Of a DNA stretch of 64,000 nucleotides, positions 41,909 through 49,912 are shown in pieces. The notes under the pieces were generated by a model that ran no database searches, was not told where the DNA came from, and saw only the letters and a program-made list of their open reading frames with translations. A program made the translations under genes and the position numbers. Source of the DNA: an uncultured Bacteroidales bacterium (GTDB lineage: Bacteria > Bacteroidota > Bacteroidia > Bacteroidales > Bacteroidaceae); contig CALDKD010000014.1 in NCBI GenBank assembly GCA_937898885.1, positions 1 through 64,000 on the forward strand, read 5' to 3'. Numbering within the stretch: the first letter of the stretch is position 1; each line of letters opens with the position of its first letter.

Positions 41909-43504
41909 CTAAGTGAATTTATAAAATTTCTTGTTGCGTTTGTTTACGGCAATCTGTATGACTGTCGGTGCGGGCAAATCCTCCTTCGTAAACTCGGTCC
42001 TTACCTGTTCAATAAGGACCTTGGAACCTGTATAGGAGAAATACTCCTTATCCCTTTCGATACGAACTGTCTTGTCCCGTTCGTCCTGGTATTCTATTAC
42101 ATCACCCTGCCAGATGAATCTGATAGCGAGACAGTCCTTGGGACTGCCGTCGTCGTTCGTTTCCTTTATGGAGGGAATAATGCAAACGTCCTGAAGCTCC
42201 ATCATCCTGCTTTCCTCAGGCATGCCGCCGTCCGGATCATAGAGTATAGCTTCGAACCGTCTCTGTTGGGAATGTCCCATGTCTTCAAACGGGCATAAGC
42301 TCTTGCGCTTGTTGATTGCCGCACCCAGTCTTGGTTTCTTTTCCATATTATATTTGCGTGTTAAGTTAATCGCGTCAGCGTGTGTCCAGGACCCGATATA
42401 TGATGAGCAGGCACGTCTTATCTGTTCATCAGACAGGCCCATTTTCCTGCCATTTAGGATTTTCCGGATTGCCTTCGTCTTGGATTCCTTTCCAACACGG
42501 ATATGGCCGTCTTCATATATCCTGTATCCGGTAACATGAAGACCGTCCTTCAGGTGTACCACCTGCCATTTGGGGTTTAGTGGAAGGTGAAGCTCCGAAG
42601 ACAGATATAATCCGGACCATTCCAGCAGCATGTGAAGGAAAGTCTTGTCCTCATGAAGCACGAACACGTTATCCATAAATCTGTATATATACCGAATTCC
42701 TCCCTTCACGTAGCCCCTGAAAAGGTCCTTCAGATAATCATCACCCTTATGCAATTCTATAAAGTCATCCTTGGTCCTGGCCGTCCGTCTTTTTCTCTCG
42801 ACATAGTCAGTCGCGTACTTTTCAAGTAGCTCCCTGTCTTCCGCAATCCGGAACAGGCCACGCATGTCATAATCAAAGTAGCAAAGTGACATATTGGCTA
42901 TCATCGTGGAGATCTTGAGTCCTATGGCCACGCCTGTAGGATTGTCTGAATCGCCGTTGCCCATAGGCGTTCCAATGCTGCTGTCAATTATCTCATCGAA
43001 ATGATGGAGCAGCAGCGGATCCTTTATCTTCTTGCGAATGTTCCTCTTGGGAAGCCATAAGGGAATATTGGCATACATCTTGGATACATCCATTGTAAGC
43101 GCGTAACGGAGTCTGCCTTTGGACTGGTATATCGCATTGCTCATGGCGTGAATCATCTGATGCTGGCCACGTCCCTTTATGCATGCATAGGAGTGTGAGT
43201 CAATGGCCCTGTTGAGAATCGGTTCCGATGGCAGCAGGATACCCCAGTCGAATACGTGTTCATGATATTCCAGCATTGACAGGAAACGGTCCTTCTTTTC
43301 ATGGATAGTCCTGAAAGTGTAATCGAAATGGTGGGGTTCCGTCGAGGCGTAGCGAGAAGAAAGGGCCGCAAGGTTAGAATCAAGATTTGCTTCGAACCGT
43401 GCGACATCCTTCCGTCTGCGCTTCCTGCGGGAGGCACAAATCTCGGCATTCCGCCAGTTGTAGTCGGTCTGAATAATCTCAGACAGAAATCCATAGGCCT
43501 CCAT
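41909..43504 (-). CDS. Reverse transcriptase of diversity-generating retroelement
   Basis: 531 residues. RT motifs in order: SYACIKGRGQHQ (105-116), LTMDVSKMY with the first catalytic Asp (136-144), GVAIGLKISTMIAN (191-204) and the YxDD box, which here reads RFMDN (275-279), so the second Asp is Asn. DGR RTs usually carry a Q/SQ motif in the fourth block; here it is LKIST. About 230 residues follow the palm, longer than in most DGR RTs (300-400 in total). It would copy the TR RNA with adenine-specific errors. The start at 43504 is directly preceded by GACACT repeats. Confidence 0.87.
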   Translation of the reverse strand: MEAYGFLSEIIQTDYNWRNAEICASRRKRRRKDVARFEANLDSNLAALSSRYASTEPHHFDYTFRTIHEKKDRFLSMLEYHEHVFDWGILLPSEPILNRAIDSHSYACIKGRGQHQMIHAMSNAIYQSKGRLRYALTMDVSKMYANIPLWLPKRNIRKKIKDPLLLHHFDEIIDSSIGTPMGNGDSDNPTGVAIGLKISTMIANMSLCYFDYDMRGLFRIAEDRELLEKYATDYVERKRRTARTKDDFIELHKGDDYLKDLFRGYVKGGIRYIYRFMDNVFVLHEDKTFLHMLLEWSGLYLSSELHLPLNPKWQVVHLKDGLHVTGYRIYEDGHIRVGKESKTKAIRKILNGRKMGLSDEQIRRACSSYIGSWTHADAINLTRKYNMEKKPRLGAAINKRKSLCPFEDMGHSQQRRFEAILYDPDGGMPEESRMMELQDVCIIPSIKETNDDGSPKDCLAIRFIWQGDVIEYQDERDKTVRIERDKEYFSYTGSKVLIEQVRTEFTKEDLPAPTVIQIAVNKRNKKFYKFT

Positions 43505-43543
43505 AGTGTCCCAGTGTCCTTAGTGTCTTAGTGTCTAAGTGTC
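43505..43543 (-). repeat. GACACT x5 in RT leader
   Basis: AGTGTC on the plus strand (GACACT in the RT sense) occurs at 43505, 43513, 43522, 43530 and 43538, spacing 8 or 9 bp. The last copy touches the RT start codon, so the repeats are in the RT leader. Confidence 0.7.
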
Positions 43544-43679
43544 GTTTGTCTGCTTCTCTTCTCACAAGCGCCGTCGAATCAGTGATGACCTACCGGAACC
43601 TGCTTGACTGTATTTTTTTCAGCATGAGCCGAGGTCGGTGCCCGAAAGGAACTGGGTGCAAACACTCCCGGTTCCCAAA

Positions 43680-43803
43680 GTAGTGAGGCGACGACAGGTT
43701 CGCATTGGCATTCGAGGGCGCATTGTTACCGTTGAAGTACGCCAAGCCCGCATTGTCACCGTTGTTAGCATTGCCGGAGCCGAGGACGGCGCGAAAGCCC
43801 GAA
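43680..43803 (-). ncRNA. DGR template repeat (TR)
   Basis: 124 bp that align without gaps to 44083-44206. In the coding sense it is rich in AAC/AAT codons (translation would give N-A-N-N, N-G-N-N, S-N-A-N-A-N). 17 of its 24 adenines (coding sense) differ in VR, and none of its 100 other bases do. It is non-coding in practice and is flanked upstream by its own promoter (43842-43849) and 5' hairpin. Confidence 0.95.
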
Positions 43804-43825
43804 CCTACCGCCTTGGGGCACAAAC

Positions 43826-43840
43826 CCGCCAAACTGGCGG
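43826..43840 (-). other. 5' hairpin of the TR transcript
   Basis: CCGCCA, AAC, TGGCGG forms a perfect stem right after the -7 element at 43842-43849. It would cap the 5' end of the TR RNA. Confidence 0.5.
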
Positions 43841-43841
43841 T

Positions 43842-43849
43842 CAAAGATA
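43842..43849 (-). promoter_or_regulatory. Promoter of TR-RT unit
   Basis: TATCTTTG on the minus strand, matching TAnnTTTG exactly, 38 bp before the TR and after the terminator of the tail gene. It would allow TR and RT to be expressed separately from the late tail operon. Confidence 0.55.
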
Positions 43850-43882
43850 TACAAAAAGCGGAGTCACGATAATCGCAAATAT

Positions 43883-43902
43883 AAAAAACCGCCTTCGGCG
43901 GT
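43883..43902 (-). terminator. Terminator between variable gene and TR
   Basis: In the minus sense ACCGCC-GAA-GGCGGT is followed by TTTTTT (43888-43883), 133 bp after the stop of the variable protein. Confidence 0.7.
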
Positions 43903-44009
43903 ATTTGATATCGCCGAAGTAGGTATGGAAAACAGAATTTCAAAGAACGTTGTGGTGCCTCCGGCACCGGTCTCTTGCTCGACCGTTACACGGTCTGCGC
44001 CGGTTTCAA

Positions 44010-44031
44010 GTCGTCGCCTCCATATTTGGAG
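44010..44031 (-). other. Hairpin and inverted copy of the VR end downstream of VR
   Basis: GTCGTCGCCTC (44010-44020, plus) is the exact inverse of GAGGCGACGAC at the VR end (44088-44098). Next to it, CTCCA-TATT-TGGAG (44018-44031) forms a stem with a 4-base loop. DGRs often have a hairpin or cruciform after VR that promotes homing; this is the only candidate seen. Confidence 0.4.
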
Positions 44032-44034
44032 CTT

Positions 44035-45465
44035 TTATGCAGATATGACGGTACCTGCAGGGTTAAAGTCTTCCGCACATTCGCAGAGAGGCGACGACAG
44101 GCACGCATAGGCAGTCGAGGGCGCATAGCTACCGCGGAAGCACGCCAAGCCCGCATAGTCACCGCGGCGAGCATGGCCGGAGCCGAGGACGGCGCGAAAG
44201 CCCGAAGTGGCAATATCACGGTAAGCGCCGTCGCAGTGATAGGTTGATGAAGTCGCGCCGAGCAGTGAGGGAACGCCGGCAAGTCCCGTAAAATTGACCT
44301 CACGGATATATTCCCAACCGGCTTCTGATGCTGCGGCGAGACTGCCCACTTCAAGCATGTTGGCGGTATCCTGGTAGTTCCAGGTGGTAAGCGATGACTT
44401 GGCCACATAGAACTTATATGAGCCGTCTGACTGCTTGACACCGACAATCCTGTTACGGCCAACGTAAAGATGTCCGAATATGTTCTTCAGACCAAACCAG
44501 ATTGGAACCGGTGCGGCATAGTGTGTCGTTCCGTCGGACTTGAGAACGTTATGTGTGATGCTTCCTACATAATCGCCCGATTCAACGCCGAAGTTCGTGG
44601 GGATAATGGGATAGAACCCATTGAACGCTTCCCAGCTTCCCATACCGGTCACGCCACTGCCGAGACCGCCCTGAAACAGACCGTTTGAGTCCTTGTTTGA
44701 ATTCACTGCGGCCTGGGCGTTCTTGGTACCCATGATGATATGGAACAGTATCATGATGACAGTGTCAATCCACTGCCAGCCGGCACCCCATCCGGTACCA
44801 CGTTTTGCGGCCTTTGTCTCAAAGCTTGTAATGGCCATGTTGGTGGCCGGATATCCGAGCTGTGACTTGATGGCAGCAGAAGCCGTTCCTGTTGTTATTG
44901 CGGATCCGTTGCCGCCACGATACCGCTCATCACTGCTAACCAAGGAGCAGAGAATGTCATCGACGCGGTCCATGACACCGGCGTTCAATGCCGATTTGGA
45001 TGCTATCGGGATTCTCCAGTTGAGATGTCCGGGAATAGGTTTCAGACCCGCAGCCTCATATTCATAAGAGCCCTCTCTCCAGACGGAGACATAGAAGGGT
45101 GTTCCCCATCCGAACTGGTACTGGCCCATTGATCCGTCAAGATAGGCTGTCGTTCCGTCCGCGAACTTGTTGTGCGTCTGCGGGTCGAGTTTCTTGCGGT
45201 TGTGCGTGTCATCCACGAGATAGCAGCCAAGGCCAAGCAGCGAGGGCAGTCTGCGGATATAGCTGATGTCACCGACAGCCTCACCCAGAGGTGTGCTGTT
45301 GTTGAGATTCCATCGGCGGCATGCGTATGTTTCACCGCTCAGGACCGATGTCGAAAAGAATCCGAAATCTCCTGCAGACGCACTGTGGCCGAACACCATG
45401 TCACCTTCTCCCAACGCTGGGAACTGGTTCTGAGATAACAGTTGTGATAATTCTTTTTTTTCCAT
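44035..45465 (-). CDS. DGR variable protein (tail tip, C-type-lectin-like fold)
   Basis: 476 residues. Most of the protein is glycine- and aromatic-rich, with LSGETYACRRWNLN near residue 45 and a C-terminal part (WEYIREVNFTGLAG, then SGFRAVLGSG) that matches the formylglycine-generating/C-type-lectin-like fold of DGR targets. The variable residues (about 428-460) form the binding face of that fold. It would be displayed at the tail tip to choose a receptor. VR lies 48 bp before the stop codon. The gene follows the collagen-like tail fibre gene. Confidence 0.87.
   Translation of the reverse strand: MEKKELSQLLSQNQFPALGEGDMVFGHSASAGDFGFFSTSVLSGETYACRRWNLNNSTPLGEAVGDISYIRRLPSLLGLGCYLVDDTHNRKKLDPQTHNKFADGTTAYLDGSMGQYQFGWGTPFYVSVWREGSYEYEAAGLKPIPGHLNWRIPIASKSALNAGVMDRVDDILCSLVSSDERYRGGNGSAITTGTASAAIKSQLGYPATNMAITSFETKAAKRGTGWGAGWQWIDTVIMILFHIIMGTKNAQAAVNSNKDSNGLFQGGLGSGVTGMGSWEAFNGFYPIIPTNFGVESGDYVGSITHNVLKSDGTTHYAAPVPIWFGLKNIFGHLYVGRNRIVGVKQSDGSYKFYVAKSSLTTWNYQDTANMLEVGSLAAASEAGWEYIREVNFTGLAGVPSLLGATSSTYHCDGAYRDIATSGFRAVLGSGHARRGDYAGLACFRGSYAPSTAYACLSSPLCECAEDFNPAGTVISA
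44083..44206 (-). repeat. DGR variable repeat (VR)
   Basis: 124 bp within the 3' end of the variable gene. Compared with TR there are 17 substitutions, all at template adenines, changing 13 codons (for example template N-A-N-N became H-A-R-R). The two A-free ends of the repeat (44172-44206 and 44088-44099) are identical to TR, as needed for homing. Confidence 0.95.
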
Positions 45466-45484
45466 ACTTGTTTATTTTGTTGTT

Positions 45485-48400
45485 TTATCCGAATAATACT
45501 CTTGCTGAATATTTGAGTGAATTCTGACCGTAATTATCTGTTCTGGTTGGGTCATACACAAGTAACACTTCCGCCGAATAGCAGCAAGGCATAGAGATGT
45601 AAGTTCCAACACTTGAATTGCGCAGTATAAGTAACGGATACTGTTCTGATTGAGCCGAGGTCGTAACATTACACCTGCCATACAACTTCCATTCCTGAGA
45701 TTTAGGATCAGACAAATACAATAGGCGCAGGCAGAATGCTTTTGACGTATCAAGGCCCAATTCATAACAGACATCCTGATATCTTGGTAACATCATGGCG
45801 GCATTGGAACCTGTCGCCTTCACGACAATACGATTGGTTACTCTAAGGTGCGTGTATCCATTGTAATACATACCACTAATTTCCAACGGCTGATGATAAT
45901 GCACACCTTCAATAAAACCGTCAAGCACACCGTTACCCTTACCATGGAAGGCGAAATTCCGCACCGCTGCAGTTGCGGCCAGATATAGCGCATAATTATA
46001 AGAGGCGGGGGCAGCTGGTTGGGGTTCGTGGTTTTCAATTCTGGCCATTGTGATTGCCCCCGTCAGATAATTGCTGACCGCACTACCGATACCGGCATAA
46101 CGTCGAAGGACACCGTTTTCCTTCTTCATGAAGATGACTGACGCATCCGGATTATCGGTGCCGCTATCATCCAGGCGGTTTGTCAGCGTGCTGCCAGAAA
46201 TCTTGAAGCCGCCTATCTTACCGCTCTTTATCTCCACGTTATCAAAGACTCCCGTCTTACACGTGACATTACCTCCCTTCGCCTGAAATATGACATTGCC
46301 GTTGTCGTCACGCATGTCAATGCATTCCACGCCCAGGTTCTTGACCAGAATATAAGCGGCCAGCAGAATCTTCGTCGCCACAAAATCATGCTCAACGGCC
46401 AGACCCCACAGCCCCTGCGCCTCAGATATGGCACTGCCCGGGTAGTTGTTTGCAGTCTTGGTGTGAGACTTTTCGCAGTCATAGAAGTGGTTATTGTACA
46501 GCACGAGGTCATGGCAATCCTCGCCTGGAGCTCCCTGCATGAAGCTGAAGCCGGTCTCACACTCGGTCCATTCCATAGGCCCGCGCACTCTGGGGCCTCT
46601 GTCACCGTCCTTTATCTTGTGGATCGGAATGGAGACATGGGCAATGATGGAACTGTCAACGGTTAGCCTTGGCGGCTGATTACTGATGACGAACTCCACC
46701 GCGCTGTAGGTCGTCGTTCCGGGAATGATGAGATTCCCGTCGCCGTCCTTCGGCTCGTAGGTGTTATTGTCAATCCAGTCCCAACCGTCCGGCTGCTCCC
46801 CTCCGAATGTCGCCAAAGGAGTGCCGTCAGCCTTCATCAGCCTGAAAAGGAGATAATAGGAGCCAACGAAGCCGCCTTCCGGATAGTCATAGACCGTCCG
46901 TGAATTCCCTTCCGTCTTGACATAGCCGCATCTCACGGAAATTGATGCTGGTGTATAGGACGCGCCATTACCATTGGCATGAAAATCGATGCTGTCCCTG
47001 TTCGGCTTGAGCGTATATACAACGCTTGCCGGTCCTTCAGGTCCTTCAGGCCCCTGCGGTCCCTGTGGCCCCGGATCTCCATATTTAGCCCAGAGGCTGG
47101 CATGTGTGGCATCAGAACCCCGCCATGCGCCCCATTCGCCATCGGTCTTCTTCCTGTAGCAGAGCCAGCAGTATTTGTTCGTGCTGGTCGGACTCACCGG
47201 GTCCGCATTCCATCCCGTCGGCACATACCCGTCCTGCTGTAGCGATTGGGACGGCACCGAAAGGGCTGACGATGAATTGCTGAGCTTGTATATGTACTCG
47301 TAATCGTAACCGTCCTGTCCCTTCCACTGCATCCAGGAATAATCGTTCCAGTCATTCGAAGCTGAACTGGTGTTGTCCGAATAGATACCGATATATGGCC
47401 CCGGCGTTTCTCCACCGTTGGCGGTCCAGTCATTGGCGGTCAGACTGTTGGCGAACTTTATGTGTATATAGGCATTGTCACCCTTGTCGCCCTTGTCACC
47501 ATACTTTGCCCATAGAACGGCACTCGCGTTGTCCGAGCCGCGCCATGCGCCCCAGACTCCGTTGACCTTCTTCCTGTAGCACATCCAGCAGTACTTCTTG
47601 GTCGAGGTCGGACTTACCGGGTCGGCACTCCAACCGTTCGGCACATACCCGTCCTCATTTTCCGAATCTCTTGGCGGTACCGGAATTGCAGATGATGAAG
47701 CGGATTTGTATATATACTCATATCCGTATCCGTCCTGGCCGGTCCACCGCATCCATGAATACGAGTCCCAATCCAAACGGTCTGCCGCATTGTGGTCCGC
47801 ATAGATGCCGATAAACGGCCCCGGAGTCTCGCCATTGTCATTGGTCCAGTCATTTCTCGTGAGGCTGCTGGCGAACTTGATGTGTATGTATGCGCTGTCA
47901 CCCTGCGGTCCCTGGTCCCCGCGAATCTGTCCCACATTGGTCCACCCGCTGACACCGGCAACATATAGCTCTCCAGTGTCCGCTTTCATCCACGGGTCGA
48001 ATTCCTGTGCCTCGGTATATGTCACCCCGCTTGCTGTGCGGAGTCCGACAACGGGAACTCCGTTTCTGACGGTGATGGCATACGTGCCCTGCTGCCATGT
48101 ACCGGAGGACGCTGCGGCATCTGCCGCGCTCGATGTCTGGTAATAATACGTGAACGAGCCTTTCGGAGTGATTGACGTGCCGTCATTGCCCCTGGTCTTG
48201 AAGACCTGCCACGCTGTCCACGTACCGTTACGCTTGCGGCTCACGGCCATCCAGATAGTCGTGCCGGTGGACACCTCACTCCACTGCGTATTGGTATTCG
48301 GGTGTCCCGATGGAGGGTTAGGGGCCTGAACGCTTGAGAACAGCATATCAAAATCTGCCGTATCAGACAGGGGACGCGGCGTTGACCAGCTATCCTGCTG

Positions 48401-48619
48401 AGGGCTCAGACCGTCAGAGGTGAAAATGCGTATCACGGCCCAAAGCTTCTCCTCACCAGTCGGGATCTGGGCAGTCCATCCTCCTGATGTGGGCAGGGGC
48501 GACTCATAGCTGCCTCCAGTCGGGGTTGCCGGGGTGGAGTTGCTGCGCTTGAAGGCCCAGGCCGTATTGCTCAGCTGCTGTTCCCTCTGATACGTGATGT
48601 GTGTCGTCTTTTTAACCAT
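45485..48619 (-). CDS. Tail fibre-like protein with collagen-like segment
   Basis: 1044 residues. The N-terminal 200 residues have phage tail features (WxVxKTRGNDGTS). Two modules of about 141 residues are duplicated (DSAYIHIKFASSLTRNDW and DNAYIHIKFANSLTANDW mark their starts). A Gly-Pro-x run (GDPGPQGPQGPEGPEGP, about residue 520) is collagen-like. The C-terminal part has IKSGKIGGFKISGSTLTNRL, typical of fibre proteins that end in a chaperone-like or beta-helix part. It overlaps the next gene by eight bases and is followed by the variable protein gene. Confidence 0.72.
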   Translation of the reverse strand: MVKKTTHITYQREQQLSNTAWAFKRSNSTPATPTGGSYESPLPTSGGWTAQIPTGEEKLWAVIRIFTSDGLSPQQDSWSTPRPLSDTADFDMLFSSVQAPNPPSGHPNTNTQWSEVSTGTTIWMAVSRKRNGTWTAWQVFKTRGNDGTSITPKGSFTYYYQTSSAADAAASSGTWQQGTYAITVRNGVPVVGLRTASGVTYTEAQEFDPWMKADTGELYVAGVSGWTNVGQIRGDQGPQGDSAYIHIKFASSLTRNDWTNDNGETPGPFIGIYADHNAADRLDWDSYSWMRWTGQDGYGYEYIYKSASSSAIPVPPRDSENEDGYVPNGWSADPVSPTSTKKYCWMCYRKKVNGVWGAWRGSDNASAVLWAKYGDKGDKGDNAYIHIKFANSLTANDWTANGGETPGPYIGIYSDNTSSASNDWNDYSWMQWKGQDGYDYEYIYKLSNSSSALSVPSQSLQQDGYVPTGWNADPVSPTSTNKYCWLCYRKKTDGEWGAWRGSDATHASLWAKYGDPGPQGPQGPEGPEGPASVVYTLKPNRDSIDFHANGNGASYTPASISVRCGYVKTEGNSRTVYDYPEGGFVGSYYLLFRLMKADGTPLATFGGEQPDGWDWIDNNTYEPKDGDGNLIIPGTTTYSAVEFVISNQPPRLTVDSSIIAHVSIPIHKIKDGDRGPRVRGPMEWTECETGFSFMQGAPGEDCHDLVLYNNHFYDCEKSHTKTANNYPGSAISEAQGLWGLAVEHDFVATKILLAAYILVKNLGVECIDMRDDNGNVIFQAKGGNVTCKTGVFDNVEIKSGKIGGFKISGSTLTNRLDDSGTDNPDASVIFMKKENGVLRRYAGIGSAVSNYLTGAITMARIENHEPQPAAPASYNYALYLAATAAVRNFAFHGKGNGVLDGFIEGVHYHQPLEISGMYYNGYTHLRVTNRIVVKATGSNAAMMLPRYQDVCYELGLDTSKAFCLRLLYLSDPKSQEWKLYGRCNVTTSAQSEQYPLLILRNSSVGTYISMPCCYSAEVLLVYDPTRTDNYGQNSLKYSARVLFG

Positions 48620-49676
48620 TGGCCAGTCTTCCGTTTACGTGAAGCGTTAAATTGCCCTGTGCCTGAACGGCCTGATCCAGAGTCACGGTGAACTGTGTCT
48701 TGCCGTCATCAGAATCGATCTCATTACCGGCGGCATCAGTCAGAAGGAAGTCAAAGACATATCCCGTCAGTACCGTCTCATCGCTGCGCTTCACGACCTT
48801 TGGCTTGTAGTAAAGGACCTGCTGCGTAACGCTGACTATCTCCGGAACAGAGTTATTGTTTGCATCCACCGGATTGAGATACATGACCAACGGGTCAGTC
48901 TCATCGACAATCTCCACCACTGCGTCAGCCGTTCTGCCGCCATACGTTATGGCACACTTGTACAGCTCCTCGCTGTTGACATCGGCGGCATTTATGGTGT
49001 AGGTCGATGAAGTGGCACCCGTGATAAGCTGCCAGCCGTCGGTACCGGCGGCGACGTGCATCTTATACCAGCAGAACGTAACGCCGTCAGTGGACAGCTT
49101 TTCAGTTCCACCAACGAGAAGATGAGCCTTGGCCTGCAGTGATGAATGCTCTGAATCGATTGTGCCGCCGTTGGCAATGGTAATATATGGGACATAGGCC
49201 TCGCCTTCGGTCTGTTCGATTGACACCTCTATGGATGCCGCTACGGCAGACACGAATCCCGTATTAACCGAACTCTTGAACTCAATGGTATCAGAATCGA
49301 TATTCTGTAACGATGCGAGATCCTTCAGTATGGTCAGGGTCGGAACCTGGAAGCCGTCAACCGTCTTCAGCTCACTCTTGAACGTTCCTGCAGTAACACC
49401 TGTCGGTCCCGTTGACAGGCCATTGCTGCCGAACGTTATCTCGGCACCGTTATAATACCAGTGCACATCCGTTGTTATGGCCGATACGCGCTGCGCCTTC
49501 AGCGAGCTGCGGATAACGGGATAGATGCACGGGGTGTTGGTCTGAAAGGATGGTGTCACATTCCCACTGACCGCCGTCACGAACTGCTTCAGCGGAAAGG
49601 TGCTGCGCAGCGAACAATTCAGGGTATCACCCTGTCTTACATACTGGATTGTCGTTTCTCCTCTAACTACACTCAT
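48612..49676 (-). CDS. Tail structural protein with Ig-like domains
   Basis: 354 residues, beta-rich. Segments such as TDVHWYYNGAEI and VTFCWYKMHVAAGTDGWQLI, followed by STYTINAADVNSEELYKCAITY, are the W...Y-x-C strand pattern of Ig-like domains. It resembles in layout the protein encoded at 49913-51076. I infer a tail or baseplate-associated fibre component. Its start ATG at 49676 follows the gene for a 70-residue protein. Confidence 0.6.
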   Translation of the reverse strand: MSVVRGETTIQYVRQGDTLNCSLRSTFPLKQFVTAVSGNVTPSFQTNTPCIYPVIRSSLKAQRVSAITTDVHWYYNGAEITFGSNGLSTGPTGVTAGTFKSELKTVDGFQVPTLTILKDLASLQNIDSDTIEFKSSVNTGFVSAVAASIEVSIEQTEGEAYVPYITIANGGTIDSEHSSLQAKAHLLVGGTEKLSTDGVTFCWYKMHVAAGTDGWQLITGATSSTYTINAADVNSEELYKCAITYGGRTADAVVEIVDETDPLVMYLNPVDANNNSVPEIVSVTQQVLYYKPKVVKRSDETVLTGYVFDFLLTDAAGNEIDSDDGKTQFTVTLDQAVQAQGNLTLHVNGRLANG

Positions 49677-49689
49677 ATTTGTCCGTTTA

Positions 49690-49902
49690 TTATCTGTTAA
49701 TTATCTGTTTTGCTTCTGCGTTTGTTATCACCATACCGCCGAGACGGTCAACCTTATCCTCGAATGACTCATCCGGTTCCCCGAATGTCGAAGTGTCACT
49801 CTCATTAATCAGCAGCTCCTGCTCAGTGCGGAACCGCACACCTGAGATACCCAGCTCTGGGGCTCTGTCAATGGGTATAAGCGCGTATTTGTACTTTCTC
49901 AT
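49690..49902 (-). CDS. Small tail-region protein
   Basis: 70 residues, MRKYKYALIPIDRAPELGIS at the start. It is acidic in its second half. Not recognised. It is packed between the two Ig-like structural genes in the late operon (10 and 13 bp gaps). Confidence 0.6.
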   Translation of the reverse strand: MRKYKYALIPIDRAPELGISGVRFRTEQELLINESDTSTFGEPDESFEDKVDRLGGMVITNAEAKQIINR

Positions 49903-49912
49903 ATCTGTGTTG

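Noticed and set aside
43590..43967. Minus-strand frame of 125 residues across the template repeat
   Set aside because: It looks protein-like only because the TR matches the end of the variable gene. TR works as RNA, and the frame passes through the terminator and the TR promoter.
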